From contig JALWEG010000010.1 of assembly GCA_027014155.1 (NCBI GenBank), positions 1 to 51,366 of the forward strand: 51,366 nucleotides of DNA, written 5' to 3'. The notes under the pieces are model-generated. The model was not told the DNA's origin. It made no database searches and saw only the letters and a list, made by a program, of their open reading frames with translations. The position numbers and the translations under genes are program-made. The stretch is from Aquificaceae bacterium (GTDB taxonomy: Bacteria > Aquificota > Aquificia > Aquificales > Aquificaceae). The first letter of the stretch is position 1; each line of letters opens with the position of its first letter. Positions 15,929-24,898 of the stretch are shown here, piece after piece.

Positions 15929-18900
15929 CTACTTCCTTAAGCTTTCCGTGCCTTCGCAGTAATCCGTCTCTCCCATGGGGTCTCTCTTGCATTGCTCAAG
16001 GGGGATTACCTTCCAGAAGAGCTTGAGGTACCTATCAAAGTTATCCAGAATCTCCTTAGCTCTGGGGCTGGAGGTCTCCCTGTAGTGCTCCTCTACGAGG
16101 GCCCTGAGATGGGAAGCCTCTTCCTCCTTCAGCCTTCTTGCCATGACGTAGGAGTAATTCAGCTTGTGCTCAAGGGAAGAGTCCTCGTCCAGCACGTAGG
16201 CAACACCTCCCGTCATGCCCGCACCCACGTTGTAGCCTATATCACCGAGAACCACCACCACTCCGCCGGTCATATACTCACAGCAGTGGTGCCCCGCACC
16301 TTCTACCACGGCCACAGCTCCGCTGTTTCTTATGGCGAACCTTTCCCCCGCTCTACCTGCGGCGAAGAATCTGCCCCCTATGGCTCCGTAAAGGCACGTG
16401 TTGCCCATTATCACGTTTTCGTGGGTAGCCTCCACATCGCCCGGTACGAGCACTATCTTGCCCCCGAACATACCCTTACCTACGTAGTCGTTGGCATCAC
16501 CTATCAATCTCAGGGAAAGGCCGTTGTGGTTGAAGGCTCCGAAGCTCTGCCCGGCCGTCCCCCTGAAGGTGAGCTTTATGGTATTTTCGGGAAGACCGGT
16601 GTCCTTATACTTGAGAGCTATGTAGTAGTTGAGCTTGGTGGGTATAGTCCTGTGGACGTTCCTTATTTCGTATTCCCTCTCAACCGGTTGGGCCTTCTCT
16701 ATATAGGGAAGCAGGTCTTTGAGTATGTCATCGTTGAAGTTGTAAGCGGGGTTATCGTTCCTGTCCACCAAACACCTGCGAGGCTTGCCCTTGGGATACT
16801 CGGAAATCAGGTCTTCTACCTTTATCCTGTAGGAACCGGGAAACTCGTCGTACCTAACCACCTTCAGCAGGTCAATCCTGCCTACTATCTCATCAAGGCT
16901 CTTGTAGCCCATGCTCGCCAGTATCTCCCTCACCTCCTGAGCCACCGCCCTGAAGTAGGCCATCACCTTCTCCACCTTACCCTTGAACTTGGCTCTGTAT
17001 TTGGGGTCTTGGGTGGCAACGCCCGTGGGACAGGTGTTCAGGTGGCAAGCTCTGGCCATCACGCAGCCCTCGGCAATCATCGCGGCGGTGCCAAAGCCGA
17101 ACTCCTCCGCTCCCATGAGGGCGGCTATAACCACGTCCTTGCCAGTCCTCATACCTCCGTCAACCCTGACCCTTATCTTGTCTCTGAGGCCGTTCTCCAT
17201 GAGAACCCTCTGGGTCTCTATAAGTCCTATCTCCCAGTAATTACCCGCATTCTTTATGGAAGAGTAGGGAGATGCTCCGGTTCCTCCCTCCGCGCCGCTG
17301 ACCTGAACCACATCGGCGTAAGCTTTGGCCACTCCGGCGGCCACCGTTCCCACTCCGGTCTCCGAAACCAGCTTCACGCACACCCTCGCCTCCGGGTTGG
17401 CCTGCTTGAGGTCGTGAATCAGCTGTGCCAAGTCCTCTATGGAGTATATGTCGTGATGGGGCGGCGGAGATATCAGGGTGACCCCGGGCTGGGAGTGTCT
17501 GAGCTTGGCTATATACTCGTTTACCTTATGGCCGGGAAGCTGTCCACCTTCGCCCGGCTTAGCTCCCTGAGCTATCTTTATCTCTATATCCTTGGCGGTA
17601 GCTAAGTATGTAGGAGTAACGCCGAACCTTCCGCTGGCCACCTGCTTTATGGCGGAATTTTTTATGGTCCAATACCTCTTCGGGTCCTCTCCCCCTTCAC
17701 CGGAATTGGAACGCATGCCCAGACGGTTGCAGGCTTCGGCAATAACCTCGTGGGCTTCAGGCGACAGCGCTCCCAAAGACATACCCCCCGTAACGAACCT
17801 GCGGAGTATGCTTTCCACCGGCTCCACCTGCTCAAGGGGAATAGGTTCGTCGGCTTCCTTGTAAGAGAGAAGATGCCTTATAAAAGTAGGGTGTTGGGAG
17901 TTGGCCAACCGGGAGAACTCTCTGTAGTCCTCATAGTCGTTAGTGTCCAGGAACTTGTGGAAGGCCCTGACCACATGGGGGCTCCAGGCGTGGAACTCTC
18001 CGCCCTTGCGGAACTTCATATCTCCACCAAACTCCAGCTTAGGTTCCTCCTCCACCTCGTAGGCGGCGTCGTGGCGCGCTAAGGTAGCCCACTCTATCTC
18101 CTTGATTCCGTCGGCCTCTAAGGTGACCGGGGTTCCCGTAAAGAACTCCTCTACGAAATCCTTATTGAGGCATACCGTATCAAATATCTGGGCACCGTGG
18201 TAGGAGTTGAGGGTGGATATGCCCATCTTGGACATTATCTTGAGCAGCCCCTGTTCAAGGGCGTGCTTGTAGTTCAGAATCGCCTCCTCGTAGCTCTTGT
18301 CTATGCCACCTTTCTCACAAAGCTCCTTTATGGTTTCGTAGGCGAGATAGGGATATACAGCGCTGGCTCCGTAGCCTATTAGACAGGCCATCTGATGGGT
18401 GTCGCGTGCCTCGCCCGTCTCAACCACTATGGATACCTTCTGCGATAGTCCCTTTCTGGCGAGGTGCTTTACCACGGCGGAAACGGCCAAGAGGCTGGGC
18501 AAAGCCACCCTGTGCTTGGACATGTGCCTGTCGGTGAGAATGAGAATCTCTGCGCCGTTCCTAACCGCCTCCTCGGCCCTGCGCTGAATGGTCTCTATGC
18601 CGATTCTGAAGTCCACTATCTCTATATCCTCATAGAGGGCGTCCATTATCATCTCGGAGATTCTCCTCTCCCCGGCCATATCTTGAAGCTCAACTATGTT
18701 GTAGCTTCTCTCTTTGGGAAAGGTGAAGGGAACGAGCGCTACCTTAAACTCCTTTTGCCTGAGTATGGCCTCAAACTGGTGGTGAAGTAGCACCGGAGAG
18801 TCTATCTGCAACCTCTTGGCGTGCTGAGGGGTTTCCTTTAGGAAGTTTCTCTTGTGGCCCAAGTTCATCTTCAGGGACATCACCAACCTCTCCCTTATGG

Positions 18901-20422
18901 GGTCTATGGGTGGGTTGGTCACCTGGGCGAACCTCTGCTTGAAGTACCTAAAGAGAAGCTTGGGTTTCTCGGAAAGGGGCGGAAGGGGGGTATCGTCCCC
19001 CATGGAGAAGGTAGGCTCCTTACCGGTATCCGCCATATACCCGATTACGTTCTTGACCTCCTCCTGGGTGTATCCGAAGGCCACCTGCCTCCTGACCCTG
19101 TCGGTGCACTCCTTGGGCGTGCAACCTACGTGCTCCTTCTCTATGTCCTCAAGTCTGAGCAGGTGTTTATCTATCCACTCCTTGTAAGGCTTTGCCGATG
19201 CAAGCTCTTCAAGTATCTCCTTAGTCTTCTTAACCTTCCCGCTTCCGAGCTTCACGCTTATGGTATCTCCGGGTCCGAGCCTGCCCTTCTCCACCACCTT
19301 TCTGCCCTCTAAGTCCACCATTCCCACCTCGGAACCCAAAACGAGTATTCCGTCCTCCGTGAGGATATACCTCGCCGGCCTCAGGCCGTTTCTGTCCAGA
19401 TGGGCACCTATGGTTATCCCGTCCGTGAAGGCTATGGCGGCCGGACCGTCCCAGGGCTTCATTAAGAGGGACTCGTACTCAAAGAAGGCCTTAACCTCGT
19501 CCGACAGCTCAGGAACGTGCTCCCATGCGGGCGGTATTAGCATGTTTATGGCGTGCTCGGGTGAGAAACCCGAAAGACAAAGAAGCTCAAACACCCTGTC
19601 CAAGGAGGCGGAATCGCTCTCCTCGTGGGATACCAGAGGTTGAACCTTCTCTATCTCCTCTCCGAACGCCTCGTGTTCAAGCTCCCTCTGTATTACCAGC
19701 ATCCAGTTTCTATTTCCCTGAATGGTGTTTATCTCTCCGTTGTGGGCGGACATTCTGAGGGGTTGAGCGAGCATCCAGTTGGGGAAGGTGTTGGTTGAGT
19801 ATCTCTGGTGGAACAGGGCAAAGGAAGACTCGTAATCGGGGTCCTTCAGGTCAGGGTAGAAGGTATCCAACTGGGGTGCCACCAGCATCCCCTTATACAC
19901 AATCGTCCTTGAAGAAAGAGAGGGTACGTAAACCTTGTTTCCGAACTTACCCTCTATCTCTTTGCGAATCAGAAAGAGCACCAGCTCCCTTCTCTCTTCC
20001 TCAACATCTCCGGCGTCCAGAAGAAGGTGCTTTATGGCCGGCATCACCTTCAGTGCCGACTCTCCGGCGGCGTCTCGGTTTACGGGAACCTCTCTCCAGC
20101 CCACGGGCTTTATGCCCCTCTTTGAGAACAGGGACTCTATGGAGTCCTCAAGGCCCTCTTCGTACAGGAAGAAGACACCTACGGCCAGGTTATCTATGTC
20201 CGAAAGGGAGAAACCCAACCTGTCTATCTCTTTGGAAAAGAATTTCTTGGGCACCGCGGTTAAAACTCCCGCTCCGTCCCCCGTCTTACCATCTCCGCCG
20301 ATGGCTCCCCTGTGGGTGAGGTTCTTAACCGCGTCTATACCCCACTCCACTATCCTGTGGCTTTCTCTGCCCTTTATATCGCATACGAAGCCTACTCCGC
20401 AGGAGTCCTGTTCTTTATACAT
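15929..20422 (-). CDS. gltB: Glutamate synthase, large subunit
   Basis: From the ATG at 20422 the protein has 1497 residues. Domains in order are an N-terminal class II glutamine amidotransferase, with Cys8 of DSCGVGF exposed after removal of a short propeptide; a central domain; an FMN-binding synthase domain (GEGGQLPGHKV, SGAEGGTGASPYSS); a 3Fe-4S site with the cysteines of GCVMARACHLNTCPTG; and a C-terminal GXGXG helix. The upstream TTG gives a longer frame but lacks a ribosome site, while AGAGGTG stands before the chosen ATG. It transfers glutamine amide nitrogen to 2-oxoglutarate. No gltD small subunit is adjacent, so the electron donor is encoded elsewhere or is ferredoxin. Confidence 0.96.
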   Translation of the reverse strand: MYKEQDSCGVGFVCDIKGRESHRIVEWGIDAVKNLTHRGAIGGDGKTGDGAGVLTAVPKKFFSKEIDRLGFSLSDIDNLAVGVFFLYEEGLEDSIESLFSKRGIKPVGWREVPVNRDAAGESALKVMPAIKHLLLDAGDVEEERRELVLFLIRKEIEGKFGNKVYVPSLSSRTIVYKGMLVAPQLDTFYPDLKDPDYESSFALFHQRYSTNTFPNWMLAQPLRMSAHNGEINTIQGNRNWMLVIQRELEHEAFGEEIEKVQPLVSHEESDSASLDRVFELLCLSGFSPEHAINMLIPPAWEHVPELSDEVKAFFEYESLLMKPWDGPAAIAFTDGITIGAHLDRNGLRPARYILTEDGILVLGSEVGMVDLEGRKVVEKGRLGPGDTISVKLGSGKVKKTKEILEELASAKPYKEWIDKHLLRLEDIEKEHVGCTPKECTDRVRRQVAFGYTQEEVKNVIGYMADTGKEPTFSMGDDTPLPPLSEKPKLLFRYFKQRFAQVTNPPIDPIRERLVMSLKMNLGHKRNFLKETPQHAKRLQIDSPVLLHHQFEAILRQKEFKVALVPFTFPKERSYNIVELQDMAGERRISEMIMDALYEDIEIVDFRIGIETIQRRAEEAVRNGAEILILTDRHMSKHRVALPSLLAVSAVVKHLARKGLSQKVSIVVETGEARDTHQMACLIGYGASAVYPYLAYETIKELCEKGGIDKSYEEAILNYKHALEQGLLKIMSKMGISTLNSYHGAQIFDTVCLNKDFVEEFFTGTPVTLEADGIKEIEWATLARHDAAYEVEEEPKLEFGGDMKFRKGGEFHAWSPHVVRAFHKFLDTNDYEDYREFSRLANSQHPTFIRHLLSYKEADEPIPLEQVEPVESILRRFVTGGMSLGALSPEAHEVIAEACNRLGMRSNSGEGGEDPKRYWTIKNSAIKQVASGRFGVTPTYLATAKDIEIKIAQGAKPGEGGQLPGHKVNEYIAKLRHSQPGVTLISPPPHHDIYSIEDLAQLIHDLKQANPEARVCVKLVSETGVGTVAAGVAKAYADVVQVSGAEGGTGASPYSSIKNAGNYWEIGLIETQRVLMENGLRDKIRVRVDGGMRTGKDVVIAALMGAEEFGFGTAAMIAEGCVMARACHLNTCPTGVATQDPKYRAKFKGKVEKVMAYFRAVAQEVREILASMGYKSLDEIVGRIDLLKVVRYDEFPGSYRIKVEDLISEYPKGKPRRCLVDRNDNPAYNFNDDILKDLLPYIEKAQPVEREYEIRNVHRTIPTKLNYYIALKYKDTGLPENTIKLTFRGTAGQSFGAFNHNGLSLRLIGDANDYVGKGMFGGKIVLVPGDVEATHENVIMGNTCLYGAIGGRFFAAGRAGERFAIRNSGAVAVVEGAGHHCCEYMTGGVVVVLGDIGYNVGAGMTGGVAYVLDEDSSLEHKLNYSYVMARRLKEEEASHLRALVEEHYRETSSPRAKEILDNFDRYLKLFWKVIPLEQCKRDPMGETDYCEGTESLRK

Positions 20423-20454
20423 ACTCGTGCACCTCTTCCGGGAAAAGTTCAAAA

Positions 20455-20469
20455 GTATATATAATATAC
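20455..20469. promoter_or_regulatory. A/T palindrome in the gltB / DUF59 divergent region
   Basis: GTATAT and ATATAC (20455-20469) form a perfect inverted repeat around three central bases, 33 bp before gltB. It contains -10-like hexamers in both directions and is a candidate promoter-operator. No regulator can be named. Confidence 0.35.
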
Positions 20470-20532
20470 TGCCTTTGAAGATGTGAATTTCTCATAACTT
20501 TTTACCAATTGAAGCTATATTTAATCTTTGCA

Positions 20533-20841
20533 ATGGAAAGGGAAATTCTTGAAGCATTAAAAGAGGTCAGAGACCCAGAAATACCCCTTGATATAGTAAA
20601 CCTGGGATTGATATACGGAGTCTATGTTAAGGACGACGTAGCCTATATAGACATGACTCTGACCGTTCAAGGCTGTCCCGCGAAGGGCTTTTTCGCCCAA
20701 AAGATAAGGGAGCACGTACTGGAGAAGTTTCCCCAGCTCAAGGACGTTATAGTTGAGTTCGTTTTTGAGCCGCCATGGAGTAAAGATAAAATATCAGAAG
20801 AGGGCAAAGAAATTCTGAGGAAACAGGGATGGCAAATATAA
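20533..20841 (+). CDS. DUF59 / MIP18-family protein (SufT/PaaD-like)
   Basis: The 102-residue protein reads EILEALKEVRDPEIPLDIVN, LGLIYGV and MTLTVQGCPAKGFFAQ, the hallmark of the DUF59 fold with its conserved DPE and T-x-x-G-C-P. Members take part in Fe-S cluster assembly or delivery (SufT, the MIP18 relatives) or in multicomponent oxygenase maturation (PaaD); the conserved cysteine is present. A TTG upstream would add 8 residues; the ATG at 20533 is preferred. A TATATT box (20516-20521) lies only about 11 nt before the ATG and there is no ribosome site. It overlaps the V4R gene by 13 bp. Confidence 0.85.
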   Translation: MEREILEALKEVRDPEIPLDIVNLGLIYGVYVKDDVAYIDMTLTVQGCPAKGFFAQKIREHVLEKFPQLKDVIVEFVFEPPWSKDKISEEGKEILRKQGWQI

Positions 20842-21314
20842 AGGACAACATAAAGGCGATAGCCGAAGCCATAACCCGCGAGTCGGTTCTGATACACAGG
20901 GACGCCCTCATAGAGGGCTACAGGGACGTTCACAGGCTCTCCAAGTTCGGGGTGGATAGGGTTCTCAAAAAGGCCGCCGAATACGGAGGTAAGAAGGGTG
21001 CCATCACCCTGACCGACAGGTACGGAGTCTCCACCGATAGACTTGACGAAGCTCTGGAGCTTCTGACGATAATAGCCGAGTCTTCCCGAATCATTCAGCT
21101 CTTTGATTTCAATATAGAGAAGGGGGAGATATACGTTGAAGGCTCTATACTCGTTGAGGCTATAGGTAGCAGCACAAAGCCCGTGTGCGGTCCCATGGAG
21201 GGCTTCTTCAGGGGCTTCTTGAGCCAGATGCTTGATAGAGAGTTCTCCGTCAAAGAGGTGATGTGTCAGGCTCAAGGTTATAACAGGTGCGTCTTTAGAG
21301 TCAAGAAGAAGTGA
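20829..21314 (+). CDS. V4R-domain protein
   Basis: The 161-residue protein has a helical N-terminus (about 60 residues) and a C-terminal V4R (4-vinyl reductase-like) domain recognised by LVEAIGSSTKPVCGPMEGFF and the closing CQAQGYNRCVFRV with its paired cysteines. V4R domains bind small hydrophobic molecules or metals and occur in BchJ, in XylR-type sensors and in archaeal hydrocarbon-binding proteins. Its partner here is unknown. It is translationally coupled to the DUF59 gene (13 bp overlap) and to bioD (TGATG), so a role connected with Fe-S assembly or biotin synthesis is conceivable but unproven. Confidence 0.75.
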   Translation: MANIKDNIKAIAEAITRESVLIHRDALIEGYRDVHRLSKFGVDRVLKKAAEYGGKKGAITLTDRYGVSTDRLDEALELLTIIAESSRIIQLFDFNIEKGEIYVEGSILVEAIGSSTKPVCGPMEGFFRGFLSQMLDREFSVKEVMCQAQGYNRCVFRVKKK

Positions 21315-21964
21315 TGCATCTGTTTATAACGGGCACGGATACGGGCGTAGGTAAGACTTTCATAACCTACAACTTGGCTATCGCTCTAAGGGAAAGGGGC
21401 GTAAGTGTGGCCTGCTACAAACCGGTGGAGACGGGAGTCCAAGATCTCCCTTCCGACGGCAGCCTACTGGCCAAGGCTACGGCTCAACCCTTAGAGGAGG
21501 TGGTTCCCATAACCTTTCGGCTCCCCCTGGCTCCCTACGCCGCCAGTATTGAGAAAGGTGTGCCGCTGGATATAAGCTCCATAAAGGAGTTCTTTTTTAG
21601 ATTGAAAAGAAAGTATGAGCTAATCCTCGTAGAGGGTGCGGGAGGTATAGCCGTTCCCATACTCAAGGACTACGATTACTCGGACTTAGCTAAGGACCTG
21701 GACCTGAAGGTGGTGATAGTGGCCAGAGCGGGTCTGGGCACCATAAATCACACCTACCTGACCTATAGGTACGCAAAATCCAAGGGTTTGCAGGTGGCAG
21801 GGATAGTTCTAAACGGCTTTAGGGGAGAAGATGTCTCCGAAAGGACAAATCCCAGAATCGTGGAAGAGCTTACGGGCATAAGGCCCGTTGAGATACCTTT
21901 CTCCCAAGGGGAAACGCTCGCGCAAGAATACCTTGATAGATTACTTTCTCTTGTCGGGCTTTAG
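21314..21964 (+). CDS. bioD: Dethiobiotin synthetase
   Basis: The 216-residue ATPase begins MHLFITGTDTGVGKTFITYN, which carries the P-loop GTDTGVGKT, and has KPVETGVQ, VEGAGGIAVPI and a later GIVLNGF block, all typical of BioD. It closes the ureido ring of dethiobiotin from diaminopelargonate, CO2 and ATP, the step before BioB. The ATG overlaps the V4R stop (TGATG). Its 3' end overlaps the convergent PBP gene by 24 bp. No other bio gene is in the window. Confidence 0.95.
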   Translation: MHLFITGTDTGVGKTFITYNLAIALRERGVSVACYKPVETGVQDLPSDGSLLAKATAQPLEEVVPITFRLPLAPYAASIEKGVPLDISSIKEFFFRLKRKYELILVEGAGGIAVPILKDYDYSDLAKDLDLKVVIVARAGLGTINHTYLTYRYAKSKGLQVAGIVLNGFRGEDVSERTNPRIVEELTGIRPVEIPFSQGETLAQEYLDRLLSLVGL

Positions 21965-23656
21965 ACCGGTGTAGAAGGCCGTTCTCTCCACCAGCTCTTT
22001 AAAGTAGGGTGCTGCCACGGTTCCCCCGTAAGCTCCCCTGCCTTGGGGTTCGTCCACAACTATGCCGGCCACGAATCTCGGTTCCGTTGCAGGGAAGAAT
22101 CCTACGAAGTAGGCAACCACCTTCTCCCTGGAGTACTTGCCCAGCTTGAAATCAAACTTCTGGGAGGTTCCCGTCTTGCCCGCTATGGTGAAGAACTTGG
22201 ACTTGGCCCTTATCCCCGTTCCCCTCTCTACCACCTGGGTGAGGGTTCTTCTTATCCACCTGAGGGTGTCCTCCGATAGAACCCTCTTTCTGAGAACCTC
22301 TGTGTAGGTGCTCTCCTCCTTGTTCTCTTCAACGGAGATTATCCTCTTGAGAATCCTCGGCTTTACCACATAGCCGGTCGCGAGGGCACCGAAGGCCACG
22401 GTTATGTGAAGGGTGTTAAAGGCTATCCCCTGTCCTATGGAAGAGTAAAGTATGTTCGCGGGATAGCCCATGTCGGGTATCTGGGGCTTAGCCTCTCCGG
22501 GCAGGACTCCGAAGGTCTCCTTTAGATGGAACCTATCCATCAGGTCTTCCACATCCCTCTTGCTTAGCCTCTTGGCCACCTCTATGGTTCCTATGTTGGA
22601 AGACTTCACCAGCACATCTCTGAGGGACAGCTTACCCAGAGGCTTGTAGTCTCTGACCCACCTACCGTAGAGCTTCATGCGTCCCTTGCCCGTATCCACC
22701 CAGGTTCTCGGAGATACCCTCCCCCTGTCAAGGGCGTAGGCTATAAAGAAGGGCTTCATCACCGAGCCTGGCTCAAAGAGGTCCGTGGCCACGTAGTTTC
22801 TCCTCCTGCTGGCGGGATACATACTAAACCTGTTGGGGTCGTAATAGGGATAGGTGGTCAGTCCCAGTATGTCCCCCCTCCTGAGGTCTATCAGGACTAT
22901 GGAGACCTTTTTGGGTTTCCACTTCCTAACTATCTTGTCCCTTATGTCCTCCAGTATGCTCTGAACTCCTATGTCTAAGGTAATCTCCACATCCTTTGGA
23001 GAGTTTTCCTTCTTCTTCTGAAAGGGACGCAGGGATATTATTCCCAGATTCTTGCTCTTATAGACGAGAACCTTGGACACACCGCCTCCCAGGAGGCGGT
23101 CAAAGCTGTACTCAAGTCCCTCAAGACCCCTTCCATCGTCTCCTACAAAACCCAGCAGGTTGGAAGCGAGGGTACCGTAGGTGTAAAGTCTGCTGTATCC
23201 CTCCTGTAGCCCTACAAACTCGCTGTTTTGGGTCTCCTTAATCAGGTCTATAAGCTCCCCCTTGAGGGATTTGTCCACCCTCTTGAGTATTACCGTATAT
23301 CCCTTGCCCGACAGGCGCCTGAGTATCTTAGATTCTCTCTTTCCCGTGAGCCGAGCAAGTCCCCGAGCCAGCCTTCGTTTATTCCTGACCTTCTCCGCCG
23401 GTTTCGCGAATACGGAGACCGAGGGCACACTGAGGGACAGCTCCCTACCCTCTCTGTCCCTTATGCTACCTCTATACTCAAATACGTATATCTCATCAAC
23501 GCGGGGAAACTTTGCCTTTAAAGCCTTGAGGAGGCCTTCTTCGGGAAACGTCTGGTACCTGAGAATCGTAAGTATGGGAAATAAAAACAGAAAGGAGAAG
23601 GAGAGGAGTATAAATAGGCTCCTACTCCTGAACTTTCTCTCTTTTCCCGACTCCAA
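21941..23656 (-). CDS. ftsI: Penicillin-binding protein 2 / FtsI-type transpeptidase
   Basis: The 571-residue class B PBP has a short cytoplasmic tail, one membrane helix (SLFILLSFSFLFLFPILTIL, about 13-32), a pedestal dimerisation domain beginning RGSIRDREG, and a transpeptidase domain with SVMK (active-site Ser in FEPGSVMKPF), SSN (VKSSNIG) and KTG (AGKTGTSQ). It cross-links septal or lateral peptidoglycan in the periplasm. The size and lack of a PASTA domain fit FtsI/PBP3 or PBP2; without the mur cluster beside it the choice is uncertain. It follows the LipS-like gene by 2 bp. Confidence 0.88.
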   Translation of the reverse strand: MESGKERKFRSRSLFILLSFSFLFLFPILTILRYQTFPEEGLLKALKAKFPRVDEIYVFEYRGSIRDREGRELSLSVPSVSVFAKPAEKVRNKRRLARGLARLTGKRESKILRRLSGKGYTVILKRVDKSLKGELIDLIKETQNSEFVGLQEGYSRLYTYGTLASNLLGFVGDDGRGLEGLEYSFDRLLGGGVSKVLVYKSKNLGIISLRPFQKKKENSPKDVEITLDIGVQSILEDIRDKIVRKWKPKKVSIVLIDLRRGDILGLTTYPYYDPNRFSMYPASRRRNYVATDLFEPGSVMKPFFIAYALDRGRVSPRTWVDTGKGRMKLYGRWVRDYKPLGKLSLRDVLVKSSNIGTIEVAKRLSKRDVEDLMDRFHLKETFGVLPGEAKPQIPDMGYPANILYSSIGQGIAFNTLHITVAFGALATGYVVKPRILKRIISVEENKEESTYTEVLRKRVLSEDTLRWIRRTLTQVVERGTGIRAKSKFFTIAGKTGTSQKFDFKLGKYSREKVVAYFVGFFPATEPRFVAGIVVDEPQGRGAYGGTVAAPYFKELVERTAFYTGLKPDKRK

Positions 23657-23658
23657 GC

Positions 23659-24774
23659 TTACTGGTATCTGCTGGTGCTGGGATTAAGTATGTCCGGGTA
23701 TCTGTAATCCATCTCGTAATCAAACATCTGTTTCCTTATCCTCTTGAGGTCGTTTCTGTTGGGCTGGAAGGGATAGCTCTTTATGTCGGATACGGAGCTG
23801 TCTCCGAAGGGACGGTTGCAGGCCACCTCCGTCGTCTTACCCCTGCAGCCTGCCGTCATGAACGGCTTTCCGGTGGCGAATACCTCCTCAAAGACCTCTT
23901 TGGACACACCCCAATCTATAACCTGTCCCTTTTCGTTGAACTTCATATCCTCATACCTGGCAAGTCCGTTGTCTATGAGGTATCTGGCCATCTGAACCCT
24001 CCTGTACTGGGGTGCGGGACAGGGCTCCTCCTTCTCCATAAGGGAACCTTCCTCGGGCCAGAAGGAGAACAGGTGCGTCCTTGCACCCAGGTCTCTTACC
24101 CTCTGAATCGTCTCTATCATCTCCTGTTCCGTCTCCCCGAGTCCCACTATCAGGTGGCAACCGGCGTAGCCATCTCCCATAACCTCGGCGCACCACTCTA
24201 AAACCTTCCAGTAGGTCTCCCACCTGTGGGGGCTGTTCATGGGCTTGCCCCTGGTCTTATCAAAAATCTCGGGCGTGGCCGCGTCAAGGGCCACCGTCAG
24301 GGTGTCCGCCCCTAACCTCTTGTAGTCCTCTATGTCCTCGTAAGTCTGTCCGGTGGCGTTCATGAGTATGGATACAAAAAGCTGGTCGCCCAGCTCGGAT
24401 ATTATCCTCTCCATAACGTACTTCGTATCCCGTATGGAACGGGGGTGGGTTATCTGGGATATGCACAGACGCTCCGCGTGTCCCACCTGCTTCGTTCTCT
24501 GGATTATGTCCTCCAGCTTAACCGTGGGCCACTCCACCCTTATGAAATTCTTCTTGGAGTAATCCATCTCCCTCGCCTTCTGTAGACCGCAGTAGGCACA
24601 GGTGGCATGGCAACCGGAGGGATACGTCAACAAGGTGTTTATGCAGCTGAGCTTGGTATCCCTGTAGAACTGACCGGGTATCAATCCCAGGGTCATGGCG
24701 GCAGCCCAGCTTATCTGAAGGTACTCGGGGCTTTCCTTCTGCTCCGTCAATTTATCAAGAACCAGCTTGTCCAT
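23659..24774 (-). CDS. Radical SAM protein, LipS-like lipoyl synthase family
   Basis: The 371-residue protein carries the radical SAM cluster motif C-x3-C-x2-C in YPSGCHATCAYCGL, preceded by INTLLT, then FIRVEWP. Its C-terminal part has GCRGKTTEVACNRPFGD, with two further cysteines that may bind an auxiliary cluster. This layout resembles the two-protein LipS1/LipS2 lipoyl synthases, which insert the two sulfurs in separate steps in archaea and in sulfur-oxidising bacteria, rather than LipA. I infer LipS1 or LipS2; only one is in the window. A biotin-synthase-like enzyme is the main alternative. It has a strong promoter and the ribosome site AAGGAGGG 7 nt before the ATG. Confidence 0.6.
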   Translation of the reverse strand: MDKLVLDKLTEQKESPEYLQISWAAAMTLGLIPGQFYRDTKLSCINTLLTYPSGCHATCAYCGLQKAREMDYSKKNFIRVEWPTVKLEDIIQRTKQVGHAERLCISQITHPRSIRDTKYVMERIISELGDQLFVSILMNATGQTYEDIEDYKRLGADTLTVALDAATPEIFDKTRGKPMNSPHRWETYWKVLEWCAEVMGDGYAGCHLIVGLGETEQEMIETIQRVRDLGARTHLFSFWPEEGSLMEKEEPCPAPQYRRVQMARYLIDNGLARYEDMKFNEKGQVIDWGVSKEVFEEVFATGKPFMTAGCRGKTTEVACNRPFGDSSVSDIKSYPFQPNRNDLKRIRKQMFDYEMDYRYPDILNPSTSRYQ

Positions 24775-24804
24775 AAACGAACCCTCCTTGAGGTTTTAAG
24801 AGAA

Positions 24805-24832
24805 ATTATAAGCCAAAGAGTGTGGTTGACAA
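24805..24832 (-). promoter_or_regulatory. Promoter of the LipS-like gene
   Basis: On the minus strand TTGTCA (24832-24827), 16 nt and TATAAT (24810-24805) lead to a predicted start about 24 nt before the ATG. The -35 hexamer overlaps an opposing TTGACA (24826-24831), which lies upstream of nrnA but has no good -10 partner. Confidence 0.6.
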
Positions 24833-24898
24833 ACTCCATACATGCGCACCCACTTTAGTATTAAATTGTTAATGAACGGCAAGCAAGGAGATGATGCC

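Noticed and set aside
15992-17605. A 537-codon plus-strand frame opposite gltB
   Set aside because: It is a mirror frame of the well-conserved gltB synthase domain, low in protein-like motifs and without a ribosome site.
24826-24854. Plus-strand promoter for nrnA starting from TTGACA
   Set aside because: No -10-like hexamer stands 15-19 nt downstream; the TTGACA is better explained as part of the opposing TTGTCA promoter.
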